Shown here: positions 26,498-35,494 of the stretch, one piece after another
Layout of the letters: the number at the start of each line of letters is the position of its first letter
Numbering within the stretch: position 1 is the first letter of the stretch
Assembly (NCBI GenBank): GCA_943788935.1
Contig: CALSSE010000003.1
Coordinates: 462,493-526,492, forward strand
Direction: 5' to 3'
Source of the DNA: an uncultured bacterium
GTDB lineage: Bacteria; Myxococcota_A; Bradymonadia; UBA7976; VGTA01
Length of the DNA stretch: 64,000 bases
Notes under the pieces: model-generated
What the model saw: only the letters and a program-made list of their open reading frames with translations
Told to the model about the DNA's origin: nothing
The model's database searches: none
Position numbers and translations under genes: made by a program

Positions 26498-28230
26498 TGG
26501 TAATCCCTCCGAAGAAGGGGCCCGAGAGCGAGCGCGGTCATATTTATGGAGATAACGGCACTTATCAGCTCAGGCTCACGGCGATCGACAGCGATGGCTC
26601 TCTGAGCACCCTCTCCCGCTTCGTGACTGTTAATAATCGAGCGCCCTTTAACGCTGCGATCACGACTGCTTCGGCGGTGGTAGATTTTGGTGAATCTGTC
26701 CGTTTTGAGGTGAGCTATGAAGATGTCCCCAACGATTTCGTCAGCGTCGCTTGGCGAATGGGTGAGGGGACTACCTACAGTAATCAACGAATCGTCAATC
26801 ATAGCTATCGTGAGCTAGGTCTCTTCACCGTCCGCGTGACGCTCACCGATGAAGATGGGGGAGAGACGGTCGTCAGCTATGAGATTGAGGTTAGCCCCGC
26901 CGGACCTCGCGTCATTATCCCTGAGATTGAGCCAATCTCCGAGGGAGACCTGCTCAGCGTTGATGTAGAGCTCCGCGCGGCTGAGACCAATAACAGTACG
27001 CTTGACGGCCCTGTCGAGCTCAGAGTCCTCCGCTCACCTTTAGGCCTCGAAGCGACCCCCTTAGAGTCAGCAAACCCAACGCTCAGTAATCGAGTTCGTT
27101 TTCAATGGTTAACCAATGCTCAGTCTGCGGGTGAATATATCTTAAAGATTCAAGGGGTCTCTCCCTCTGGCATCACTCGCACCACTGAACGGAGGATCAT
27201 TGTTCAAGAATCTAAAGACCATGTTCTAGCGACTTTAGGCGGCTCTATCAATGGCGCTGCCCTCTCTCTTTTTAAGTATCAAACCGATTTAAGCCGAGAG
27301 CTCACTGAGCTTCATCGCTTCGCGCACGTTGATGTAGGCCGAGGCGTCGGTCAACTCATCACTGTCCGAGATGATTACTTTGTGACGGTTCCGGTCTCAG
27401 GAGTAGTCGCAGTTGTGAACGAAACAGCAGCTAGACTCTCCCGAAGGGTTCCGGTCGATGGTGAGCCATACGCGATCGCCGAGGCCCTTGATTCGGTATG
27501 GGTATTTGACGCGAGACGTCCTTTAGTCACTGCGATCGATCGTCGTCTAAAAGTACTTCGTCGCTCAACCATTGACCAGCTCTCTTCACCAATCATCACC
27601 GCCAAGAACGTGGTGATTGAAAATGAAGAGAGACTGATCGTCCTCTGCGCTAATCAAGAGCTCCTAGTTATAAACCCCGAGGCCTTTATCAGCAATCAAC
27701 CGAGTAGAGCTGTCACTAATCGTATCAATTTAGCCGCTATGGTCACCCCTGATTCAGATGCCTCGCCCACAAGCTCCTCTCCAGTCGCTGGCGGGCTTAT
27801 CATTCACCAAGATGATCGTCTCATCGCTTATACACCCCGCGGGGCCCTGTCCTTCTCGATCGCTGATCTTGAGCTAGAAGACCCGAGCCCTCATTGGCTC
27901 TTAAGAAGCGTGAGCTCTATTCGCTCGATGGTTGCCCATCAAGGGAGTTTATGGACAGCCTCTAGCCAAGGGTTAAGGCGTTTCAATTGGCCTGAAGATG
28001 GGTCAGGTCTCACCGATCCGAACGAGAGCGTTGAGGGGGCTATCCTCGACCTCAATCAACAGAGCGCCCTCGCTAGTCTCCCCGACACCTTAATGGGTGA
28101 ACCCGTACTGATCACCGCCAATGCTCGACAGGTGACTCATCTAAGCAGTGACTCTCTTCGCCAAGTACTCATTACGCCTGACCTCAACCCTCAACAGCTC
28201 CTGGTCACTGAGAGAGAGAGACGTGAATAA
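26482..28230 (+). CDS. PKD-domain surface protein, C-terminal part (continuation of interrupted gene)
   Basis: A 582-residue frame whose first about 18 residues are not native; real homology resumes near GHIYGDNGTYQLRLTAIDSDG, which is the second half of the PKD domain cut at 26497. Another PKD-like domain follows (VAWRMGEGTTYSNQ, HSYRELGLFTVRVTLTDEDGG). From about residue 250 the character changes to a beta-propeller-like region (VDGEPYAIAEALDSVWVFDARRP) resembling YVTN/NHL surface proteins. There is no signal peptide or good ribosome-binding site at its start, which supports it being the downstream part of the preceding gene. The TAA overlaps the ATG of the next lipoprotein gene by one base. 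Confidence 0.75.
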   Translation: MGLGVMVIPPKKGPESERGHIYGDNGTYQLRLTAIDSDGSLSTLSRFVTVNNRAPFNAAITTASAVVDFGESVRFEVSYEDVPNDFVSVAWRMGEGTTYSNQRIVNHSYRELGLFTVRVTLTDEDGGETVVSYEIEVSPAGPRVIIPEIEPISEGDLLSVDVELRAAETNNSTLDGPVELRVLRSPLGLEATPLESANPTLSNRVRFQWLTNAQSAGEYILKIQGVSPSGITRTTERRIIVQESKDHVLATLGGSINGAALSLFKYQTDLSRELTELHRFAHVDVGRGVGQLITVRDDYFVTVPVSGVVAVVNETAARLSRRVPVDGEPYAIAEALDSVWVFDARRPLVTAIDRRLKVLRRSTIDQLSSPIITAKNVVIENEERLIVLCANQELLVINPEAFISNQPSRAVTNRINLAAMVTPDSDASPTSSSPVAGGLIIHQDDRLIAYTPRGALSFSIADLELEDPSPHWLLRSVSSIRSMVAHQGSLWTASSQGLRRFNWPEDGSGLTDPNESVEGAILDLNQQSALASLPDTLMGEPVLITANARQVTHLSSDSLRQVLITPDLNPQQLLVTERERRE

Positions 28231-29237
28231 TGGTGGTTAGCTCCAAGCTCTTCTTAAAGAGACATCTTCGATTATTGCTCACTCTATCGTCAGTGCTCTC
28301 CATCATGATCTCAGGCTGTGGGGCAGGTAATGACCGTTTATCTAAAGAGAGCTCTGAGAGCCAAAGAACAACGGACCAACCTCGCGGTCGAGCGGCCTCT
28401 TTCAACCCGATAGGAGACCTGCTCACTCAAGTAGATTCTGGTATTAAGAGCGTTCAAGAGAGCTCCTCTGAGGCGAACGCAGCAGTTCGCTTCCTTATCT
28501 TACATCAGCAACCACTCGCGGTAGATGAAGAGACTCAAGCGAAGCTGACTCAGCTTCATTTTAAGCGCACCTCTGAGCTCTTAGCGAAGGGAGGAATTAA
28601 CTCCTTAATCCGTTCTAAACTCATCAATCGTTTTACTGTAACAAGCGCAGCGATGACCGATGAGCTCCCCATCAACCTAGATGTCTTCACTCCCATTGCA
28701 GAGAGGCAAAAGCTCGATCTATCGGCGCTTCAAGGGCTCGTGTTTGTGAGCTATCAAGGGCAAGCTCTCCATAAGGGTCTTCAGCTCCAAGTGAGCTGTG
28801 GAGTCACTCAGACAGTCGCCGAGAGTGAGCTACTAAGCTCAAGAAAAGTAGCGCCACTCATTGTCTCCCTCCCTACCTTTGAGATCTTTGAACTCCCCGA
28901 CTTTGTGACGAAATGCTCTGATCCGCAAGAATCATGGGTGAGACCTGCTGCTGAGCTCGTCCAAGATCAAGTGCGCCTCATCAGTCGTGGAATGAATCAA
29001 TGGGGTCGGCCTGAATTAGAGCTAGGCCCCCTCCCTCGGAGTGAGGCACCCAAGCTCTATCCACTGTTTATGACGGCCCTCACTCAGCTCCGTAATCAGC
29101 CCTTCACCGATCAAAAAAATATAATGATCAATAAAGAGGACGTCAGCTTAGGTGAGTGCCAACGTCCCGCTCACCATTATGACTTAAGTTGTCGTCGACT
29201 CTCTCTAACCTCCGGTCAATCGCCAACCTCCCCATAA
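28230..29237 (+). CDS. Lipoprotein of unknown function
   Basis: A 335-residue protein with a basic n-region, a hydrophobic core and lipobox MISGC (Cys 30). The mature part has no family I recognise; three Cys in the C-terminal half (LQVSCGVTQ, VTKCSDPQ, LGECQRP, LSCRRL region) suggest disulfides in an outer-membrane lipoprotein. Its ATG overlaps the stop of the PKD gene (TAATG), so it is probably translated with it and may act as a partner or anchor. It converges on the gene at 29281-30300 with 43 bp between stops. Confidence 0.75.
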   Translation: MVVSSKLFLKRHLRLLLTLSSVLSIMISGCGAGNDRLSKESSESQRTTDQPRGRAASFNPIGDLLTQVDSGIKSVQESSSEANAAVRFLILHQQPLAVDEETQAKLTQLHFKRTSELLAKGGINSLIRSKLINRFTVTSAAMTDELPINLDVFTPIAERQKLDLSALQGLVFVSYQGQALHKGLQLQVSCGVTQTVAESELLSSRKVAPLIVSLPTFEIFELPDFVTKCSDPQESWVRPAAELVQDQVRLISRGMNQWGRPELELGPLPRSEAPKLYPLFMTALTQLRNQPFTDQKNIMINKEDVSLGECQRPAHHYDLSCRRLSLTSGQSPTSP

Positions 29238-29280
29238 ATAGCTCTCTTATTATGCTGCACCTAAAAACACCTCAGCTATC

Positions 29281-30300
29281 CTATCGATTTTTATTAGCAA
29301 AAACCCTCGTCGCATCTCGATTCATATCTATAATAGAAAAGCGATAACTCCCCGCCAAAGGGTCTAGAGGACCCTGTTCACTTTGGCAGAGCAGCTCCCG
29401 CTCTAGGAGCTCGCCCTCTCCACCAGTCTCAGAGCGACGTCGCTCTAAAATAAGCACTTCATACCCTTGACCCGTCTCTCGTTGTCGATGCTCAGCCCAT
29501 AGCTCCCCAGCGCTTGGTGGACTCGTGAATTGAAAGCGCCGATTACGATCGTCGAGCTTATCTTTTCGGTCTTGAGTCACCAAATCTTTATAGAGTTTAA
29601 GGCGAGCGACACAGCGTATCTGTGGACCCATCTCGTAACTCACGACCTGTTGTTGGACTCTTCGCTGCTCTGTGAACTCAAAGAGGCCATGCTTGGTAAA
29701 TGGAGAGTCTCCAGCAGGGCTGGACTCTTCTTGATTACTCTCCGCGCTGTAAATACGAATCTCGCTCCGAGATATGGCGTCATTGAGCGTCGCCATAAAT
29801 AATGAAAACCATAATGGTCCACGTCGATAAGCATCATAAATACCACAACGATCGCTACCACAGTGCCCCGTCGGCAAGTGGTCCCTCAAAACCCCATGAG
29901 GACTCAGCTCTTGACAGAGCTCTTTGACGATCGATTTCCCTCCTTGAAGTTTGGCAATATAAAGTGCCTGAAGGGATAAACCAATCGAACTCTGTTTCCC
30001 TTTACAGCGAGGAGACTTGGTCTTAGAGCCCTCTGCCACATATAGAGGAGCGACTGTTGGATGACTCTTCACAGTATTGGTAGGCGAGTGGCTACTAGAT
30101 GAGTGTTTAGCAGCTATTGTGGTCTGATTAACGTTCTCTCGTTGCTTCAGTGGTTTCATCTGCGCACAATTCAAGGCGCTGAGAGGAATGATTAGAGAGA
30201 GCATAAGAGAGAACACGCTCTTTGAAGCATAAACTAGCTCAGGACTTGGTGAGAGAGGGTATCTAGACAGTGACCGTAAAGTATTCATATCGCTCATCAT
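29281..30300 (-). CDS. Exported protein of unknown function
   Basis: A 339-residue protein with a hydrophobic segment (SVFSLMLSLIIPLSALNC, about 28-45) that looks like a signal peptide with an atypical lipobox. A Ser/Thr-rich linker follows, then a folded region with CGSDRCGIYDAYRRGPLWFSLFMATL (split by two Cys) and a charged C-terminal half ending SYRFSIIDMNRDATRVFANKN. I recognise no family. It starts 29 bp after the stop of the LPP20-like gene and is probably co-transcribed with it, so a role in the same envelope structure is possible. Start choice among ATGs at 30300, 30297 and 30288 is uncertain; AGGAGAG lies just upstream. Confidence 0.7.
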   Translation of the reverse strand: MMSDMNTLRSLSRYPLSPSPELVYASKSVFSLMLSLIIPLSALNCAQMKPLKQRENVNQTTIAAKHSSSSHSPTNTVKSHPTVAPLYVAEGSKTKSPRCKGKQSSIGLSLQALYIAKLQGGKSIVKELCQELSPHGVLRDHLPTGHCGSDRCGIYDAYRRGPLWFSLFMATLNDAISRSEIRIYSAESNQEESSPAGDSPFTKHGLFEFTEQRRVQQQVVSYEMGPQIRCVARLKLYKDLVTQDRKDKLDDRNRRFQFTSPPSAGELWAEHRQRETGQGYEVLILERRRSETGGEGELLERELLCQSEQGPLDPLAGSYRFSIIDMNRDATRVFANKNR

Positions 30301-30329
30301 CTCTCCTCTCTTGGCTTCGATCGCTTATA

Positions 30330-30875
30330 TTAGCGGTCGTAGGTGTCCATAGCCTCCTTTAATTCTTCATGAGCGACCGCTGCTCGACGAGAGAGTGCCT
30401 TGCGCTGCGCGTTGTTGAGCGCCTTCATGTTATTGATCGCATCAGTAAGTGAGTCAGGCTCGAGGCAGACAAGTGAGTAAAATTGACCATCTCGCATATC
30501 GCTCTTCTTGGGGACTGCGCCATTAAGGGTCTGCTTAGAGAGGGTGACGGTCGCTTGAGTAGACAGCTCCTCACTGATATCTCCATCAGCGGTTCCCCCT
30601 TCTTGATTGTACTGCTTAATCATACTGCGGACCTTAGTCTCCAGCTGTCGCGAAAGGTCAGTGCGAGCCTTAGACTCTGCGAATGACTTGGCTGATCCTA
30701 CATTTCCACGGAACTTCTGAATCCCTACTCCACAGAGGGGAGGCTGGCTGAGAACCCACTCAGGGAGGTTATCGGTCTCTGGCATCGACTTGCCGTTAGG
30801 CCCTCCTCCACAAGCAGTCATTAAACAGGCAGAACCGAGAATAACAAAAATAGTTGAGAGTTTTCGCAAGGTCAT
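30330..30875 (-). CDS. LPP20-family lipoprotein
   Basis: A 181-residue lipoprotein with lipobox LMTAC (Cys 22) and a Gly-rich start to the mature chain. The rest reads PEWVLSQPPLCGVGIQKF, then a helix AKSFAESKARTDLSRQLETKV and a beta segment ending GQFYSLVCLEP, the arrangement of the LPP20/FlgP-like fold: a PxWV opening, a GxG motif, an A-x-x-x-A-R-x-x-L helix, and a Tyr-containing strand. Family members sit in the outer membrane and some support flagella or surface assembly; no flagellar gene is here, so the role is open. AAGGAGCG before the ATG fits the start. Confidence 0.82.
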   Translation of the reverse strand: MTLRKLSTIFVILGSACLMTACGGGPNGKSMPETDNLPEWVLSQPPLCGVGIQKFRGNVGSAKSFAESKARTDLSRQLETKVRSMIKQYNQEGGTADGDISEELSTQATVTLSKQTLNGAVPKKSDMRDGQFYSLVCLEPDSLTDAINNMKALNNAQRKALSRRAAVAHEELKEAMDTYDR

Positions 30876-31029
30876 GGGGACGCTCCTTTAAGAGTCATGG
30901 TCACATGGGTGACGTCAGTGTTAATGTATGAGTTAAGCATATCAGAGTGTTTAACCAAGTTTCATCTTATAATATTCAAAGCGCTCAATAAAAAATCCGA
31001 TCTTGAGCCTCTTCACTTTAACTTACGGA

Positions 31030-31059
31030 TTGAGTAGCGTAGTTCTAAACTCGTATATT
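31030..31059 (+). promoter_or_regulatory. Candidate promoter for the lipoprotein gene at 31097
   Basis: TTGAGT (31030-31035), 18-bp spacer, TATATT (31054-31059), 37 bp before the ATG. The -10 is good and the -35 partial. Confidence 0.35.
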
Positions 31060-31096
31060 TTAGCCTCTAGTTCATATCGTATAGAAAGCTCACACT

Positions 31097-32239
31097 ATGA
31101 CTATTTACTCTCGACTCAGCTTGGTCATGTCCGTCTTTTTCGCTTATCCATTAGTCGCATGTGATGATGAAGTACCGGAAGTACCAGCCAATAGACGTAC
31201 CATCAATGTGGCTCGAGATGCCTCTATGATATTGAACACCCCCCAAGACTATATGGTGACCGGTGGAACGAGCGTTGCTCCTGATATGAGCATGGGAGGC
31301 GAGAGCGTAGGAGGCATGATGATATCCTCTTGTACTCAAGGAGAGACACGACCCCTAGCGGGTTGTGGCCTAGAGCGTTGTTTGAGTGGTCAATGGGTCA
31401 GTGAATCTAACGTGAGAGAGCTCTGTAATGACCATGATGATGACTGCGATGGACGAGTTGATGAATCATATAGTATTGGCGGTATGTGTTTTGCAGACAA
31501 CGCTGATGGGTGTAGAGTAGAGGGCGTTTTCGCTTGTGATTCTGTGTCTCAAACAGCGATCTGTCTCCCTTCATCGATAATTTCTTCTCGGCCTGAAGTA
31601 TGCGATGGGTTAGATAATGACTGCGACCAGCAAATAGATGAAGGATTTGAAGAGGGTCTGCTCTGTTGCACTGACGCCAGCCACTGTCCACCAGGTGTGA
31701 TGTGCGTAGATGGGCTGTGTGATCAACCTGTGACCACTCCGATCGCTCCGATCGAACCTGGAGCGCCGCTCGGGACTTGTGGCAATCCTATTTGGATGCC
31801 TGGATTTAACGTATACTTTGAAGATGGTGGTCGGGCGAATAAGGCCTTGGCGGTCTCTAATTGCACAGGAACTTTTGAAGATGATCTACTGCTAGCTCTA
31901 CAGACTGGGGCAGGCAGTGAAGTCGTCTTCGCTTTCAGTCTCCCTGAGGCCCAGCGAGTTCGCTTCACTACTGAGCTCTCTCTCTTCGCAAGCGTCGTCT
32001 ACGTCTTTGAAGACAGCTGCACTCCTATGCAGACCGCGAGTAACTACTGCGACCAAAGTATTCTCGGGTTAGCGACTGAACCCGCTAGAGGGGTAGAGCT
32101 CACTTTTGAAGCCCAAGAGAACCGTCTCTATTATGTAGTTTTAGATACTAAAGTTGACCTTGTAGAAATCATCGGACTCCTCGGTGGAGGAAACCTCGGA
32201 GCGATTCCCTTTGTATTGAACTTCAGCGCAGATAACTGA
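31097..32239 (+). CDS. Lipoprotein with two MopE-type modules
   Basis: A 380-residue lipoprotein with lipobox PLVAC (Cys 22) and a Gly/Met-rich linker (GGESVGGMM). Two MopE-type modules, CNDHDDDCDGRVDES and CDGLDNDCDQQIDEGF, follow the Cys-rich start, with a short CPPGVMCVDGLC motif after them. The last about 170 residues (from LGTCGNPIWMPGFNVYFEDGG) form a domain that looks like a bacterial pre-peptidase/jelly-roll domain (VRFTTELSLFASVVYVFEDSC, split by strands). It probably binds a surface ligand or metal. It is 18 bp upstream of the glycosyltransferase-TPR gene, so the two may share a transcript. Confidence 0.8.
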   Translation: MTIYSRLSLVMSVFFAYPLVACDDEVPEVPANRRTINVARDASMILNTPQDYMVTGGTSVAPDMSMGGESVGGMMISSCTQGETRPLAGCGLERCLSGQWVSESNVRELCNDHDDDCDGRVDESYSIGGMCFADNADGCRVEGVFACDSVSQTAICLPSSIISSRPEVCDGLDNDCDQQIDEGFEEGLLCCTDASHCPPGVMCVDGLCDQPVTTPIAPIEPGAPLGTCGNPIWMPGFNVYFEDGGRANKALAVSNCTGTFEDDLLLALQTGAGSEVVFAFSLPEAQRVRFTTELSLFASVVYVFEDSCTPMQTASNYCDQSILGLATEPARGVELTFEAQENRLYYVVLDTKVDLVEIIGLLGGGNLGAIPFVLNFSADN

Positions 32240-32257
32240 CATCCCTAGGATCATATA

Positions 32258-33871
32258 ATGATGGGCTCTTCATACACGTCCCCCCCCTTACTCTCCATCT
32301 CCCTCTGTATGATTGTGAAGAATGAAGCGCGGTATTTGGAGCGATGCTTGCTGAGCGCTAAAGAGGTCGCTAAACAGCTGATCGTCGTCGACACAGGGTC
32401 TGATGATGAGACAGTAGATATAGCGCGTTCTTGCGGTGCAGAGGTCTATCATCACCCTTGGGAAGGTAGCTTCTCTAAGGCCCGAAACCTCTCTCTTCAA
32501 TATGCCAAAGAGGATTGGATTCTCATCTTAGACGGAGATGAAGAATTAGACGCTGGTTTCTCTGAATCATTGAGAGGATATGACCTCAGCGACCCTCAGC
32601 TAGAGGCGCTTAATTTCCAAATTCTTAACTTCACCACTGATCGAGCGATCATCACCGAGGCAGGGATTATAGATCAAATTCGCCTCTTCAAGAATACTCC
32701 TCAACATCGTTATAGCGGGTTGGTTCATAACCAGCTTCTCAATATCGCTGAAGACAGGCCTCTAGTCGCTCAGCAAACCCCGTTAAGAGTCCTCCACTAT
32801 GGTTATACTCCTTCGGTGTGGGCCGCTCAAAATAAAGACGCTCGGATCGAGATGCATGAGAGAGCAGTAGAGCAAGACCCCCATAACCATTTCATTCGAT
32901 ACAACTACGGCAACCACTTAAAAATATTAAAACTTTACTCTGAGGCGCTAGAGCAATTTCTACTCGCTATACCACCGATGAGCATTTTTGAGTCGATGAG
33001 CGCTGAGGAGAGACAGAGTTCATCTGAGATCATTTGGGGAACGAGCGCCTGCTTCTTAGGGGCTTTCTGCGCTAATAAAATAAAGCGTTATGATGTCTCG
33101 CTCTCTCTCATTGAAGAGGCACTCTGCCGTCGTCCCCATCTTATAGACGCTAAGCTGAGAGGCGCTGAAGCCCATATAGGATTAAAGCAATACCATGAAG
33201 CAGAGACCCTTTTAAGGTCTGGGCTTCTTGATGACCAAGTACAGGTTACTAAGCTAAGAGCGCTCCACTTTGATGCTCCTTACCGGTTAGGCAGAGCGCT
33301 CTTCCTCTCCCATCAGCGATCACTCGCTACGCCTGCTTTCGCCAGCGTCATCCCTCAATGCCAAGACATCACCGTCTTTACCCACCTCTGCTTATGTGCG
33401 ATCGAACTCAAGATTCCTTATCTGTGGAGATATGCTCGCTCCAGAGGAGCAGAGCTCGATGCTTATGATCCCGATTGGAGAGTCGTCGATCAAGCGATTA
33501 TGCATGCTGAGGAGTGGTTAAACTACCAGGCCTTAAATCAAGAGGTGGTGATCGAGAGCGGTGTCCTCACTCATCTAGACCTCAACGCATGGGCTCTTCA
33601 CCTGCAAACCGGTCTCAAAGAGCTATTTGATCAATGTAGCGACACGCTCCCTAGCGTGATCGAATTCACTTTCATTCCCCCCACTGATGTTGGATATCTC
33701 TGCTTGAGTGTTCACAGTGATTATGCTCGTCTCTCGGTGCAAGCCCCTCCTCAAGGGGCGAAAGGGTCAACGCCCGTCTACCGATGCCCTGAGCGATTTA
33801 AACCGATCAATGTAGCGACGCCGATTGAGAGCGCTGCTCTCTTACTCGCCTCGATGCATATTCTCACTTAA
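32258..33871 (+). CDS. Glycosyltransferase family 2 with C-terminal TPR region
   Basis: A 537-residue protein. The N-terminal GT2 domain has SLCMIVKNEARYLERCL (15-31), VVDTGSDDETVDIA (43-56), the W-x-x-x-F-S-x-A-R-N acceptor loop (WEGSFSKARN, 68-77) and the metal-binding LDGDEEL (91-97). It is the SunS/YibD-like GT2 branch that transfers sugars to proteins or peptides in several known members. Residues about 180-330 are TPR-like helices (EMHERAVEQDPHNHFIRYNYG, RPHLIDAKLRGAEAHIGLK in part), and the last about 100 residues are not assignable. AGGA lies 8 bp before the paired ATGs. It ends 10 bp from the convergent MlaD gene. Confidence 0.85.
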   Translation: MMGSSYTSPPLLSISLCMIVKNEARYLERCLLSAKEVAKQLIVVDTGSDDETVDIARSCGAEVYHHPWEGSFSKARNLSLQYAKEDWILILDGDEELDAGFSESLRGYDLSDPQLEALNFQILNFTTDRAIITEAGIIDQIRLFKNTPQHRYSGLVHNQLLNIAEDRPLVAQQTPLRVLHYGYTPSVWAAQNKDARIEMHERAVEQDPHNHFIRYNYGNHLKILKLYSEALEQFLLAIPPMSIFESMSAEERQSSSEIIWGTSACFLGAFCANKIKRYDVSLSLIEEALCRRPHLIDAKLRGAEAHIGLKQYHEAETLLRSGLLDDQVQVTKLRALHFDAPYRLGRALFLSHQRSLATPAFASVIPQCQDITVFTHLCLCAIELKIPYLWRYARSRGAELDAYDPDWRVVDQAIMHAEEWLNYQALNQEVVIESGVLTHLDLNAWALHLQTGLKELFDQCSDTLPSVIEFTFIPPTDVGYLCLSVHSDYARLSVQAPPQGAKGSTPVYRCPERFKPINVATPIESAALLLASMHILT

Positions 33872-33881
33872 CGCTTCTCGT

Positions 33882-35384
33882 TCAGAAAGATGGGGTTGGA
33901 GCCGTAGCCAAGATCGCTGCGAGGTCATCATCATTGAAGCGAATGCCCCCGCCAACAAAATAATCGGTATCCGAGGAATTGAGTACATCATCAATTCCCG
34001 CGGCGATATAGAGATGGGTAAAGAACTCGTAATGAGCTCTCGCTCGAAGTCGTGGATTACGGCCCTCCTCGAAGTCGAAGAGATCTGTGACAATATTGAG
34101 GCGGTCATGGAAGAGGTCTGCATCTAATCCAATGGAGCCGCTGTTCTCTAAAATACCGACTCGACCGGTGATGAAATGGAAACGCTTGGCAAATTGCAAG
34201 GAGACCAAGAAGCGATCTCTCACCTCCCGCTCTGATTCGCTAACGACCGTAGGCATCGCTCCATTTTGTGAGGTGGTGGTGACTCGATCAACAATAGAGA
34301 CGCTGCGCGACGGCGAGTCCACAAGCTGTAATAAATAGTATTTATCGGGGCGAGGGCGCATTTTTAGCTCAAAATAGTTTTTGGAGACCGCCTCTTGAAA
34401 ATAATATTCACTCCTCATAGCGACTTGAAACTGTAAACGAGTGAGGCGGCTCACGAAACGTGATGACTCATCGACAAAGGTGGTGACGCTCTCTACTAGC
34501 CGATCATCGTTGACCAATTTTCCTAAGCTCCCCTCGCCGCTATCTATCTTGGCGGTGATCGACTTCACGTTAGAGATCGCCCCGTCTAATTTTACGAGTG
34601 AGTCCTGAACTCTAGACATGGCCCCGCGGAGCGTAGATTTCTTACTCGTCCCATGTTCACTCACCAGATCTCTAACATCTCCGGTGATCTGCCTGGCATT
34701 GCTAGAGACAACACGAGCATCAGCGAGGATCTGATTAGCTTTCAGCCTAAACTCTTTAGTGAAGCGCTTGGCGTCTTCCGTCACCTCGATGACATTAGTG
34801 ACGACCTGATCAAACTTAGGACTATTACCACTCAAAGCTTGATTCATCTGGTCTACGACTCGATTAATATTCTCTAGGATATTGACAAGCCTCTGCTCCC
34901 CATTTTGTCCTGCGATGACGTTCTTTAAGCTCAAGGTAATCTCATTGACATTATTCATGATCCCCTTCACCTCCTGCATCAACTCTGCAGGAGAGACATC
35001 AACATCGACATTTCTGATTTGACCTTCTTCTGGGATTGTTGAGCCCCGATAACCCGGCGTGAGCTGTAAATATGATTCTCCGAGTAAGCTCGCTTGTCGC
35101 TTAGCGAGTCGAGCGTCTGTTCTAAGAGGTACATTGACCTTAACCCATACCTTAGCCTGGTTACCCTCTAGCTCAATCGTGTCCACCTGTCCGACCGGAA
35201 TACCGGCGATCACCACCTTTGAGCGAACCGCTAATCCGCTAACATCATCAAACAGGGCAAAGGCTCGTCTGAGGTTATCCCCCTCAGAGATCCCCTCTTT
35301 TACCTGATTACTCATCCATACCAATGAGGTGCTCGATAAGATCACTAAGAGTCCCACTTTAAAGGGAGTGAATAAACTGTTCAT
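33882..35384 (-). CDS. MlaD-family (MCE domain) lipid-transport protein
   Basis: A 500-residue inner-membrane protein with an N-terminal helix (about 8-26) and an MCE domain (about 38-112), visible in FALFDDVSGLAVRSKVVIAGIPVGQVD and LLGESYLQLTPG (both family hallmarks, here abbreviated). A long helical region (about 130-290) with heptad-like spacing follows, as in long MCE proteins whose helices form a tunnel. The C-terminal about 200 residues end in beta-rich segments such as AHYEFFTHLYIAAGIDDVL, a feature of some deltaproteobacterial MlaD proteins. It should bind phospholipid in the periplasm. Its promoter-side neighbour MlaE is 110 bp upstream on the same strand; no MlaF gene is adjacent. 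GAGGAGG lies before the ATG. Confidence 0.9.
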   Translation of the reverse strand: MNSLFTPFKVGLLVILSSTSLVWMSNQVKEGISEGDNLRRAFALFDDVSGLAVRSKVVIAGIPVGQVDTIELEGNQAKVWVKVNVPLRTDARLAKRQASLLGESYLQLTPGYRGSTIPEEGQIRNVDVDVSPAELMQEVKGIMNNVNEITLSLKNVIAGQNGEQRLVNILENINRVVDQMNQALSGNSPKFDQVVTNVIEVTEDAKRFTKEFRLKANQILADARVVSSNARQITGDVRDLVSEHGTSKKSTLRGAMSRVQDSLVKLDGAISNVKSITAKIDSGEGSLGKLVNDDRLVESVTTFVDESSRFVSRLTRLQFQVAMRSEYYFQEAVSKNYFELKMRPRPDKYYLLQLVDSPSRSVSIVDRVTTTSQNGAMPTVVSESEREVRDRFLVSLQFAKRFHFITGRVGILENSGSIGLDADLFHDRLNIVTDLFDFEEGRNPRLRARAHYEFFTHLYIAAGIDDVLNSSDTDYFVGGGIRFNDDDLAAILATAPTPSF

Positions 35385-35494
35385 ATTCGATAGTCCTCCT
35401 CGAACTCTCTATGATCGCTCTAAATACCGAAGCATGGATGCTCCCTCTCTGAACCTAACCCCACTACAATAAAACTCACTAACATCAGACTTCC

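Noticed and set aside
24287..28230. Programmed ribosomal frameshift as explanation of the split PKD gene
   Set aside because: Two separate shifts within 25 bp would be needed and no slippery heptamer with downstream structure is evident; indels in G runs are simpler.
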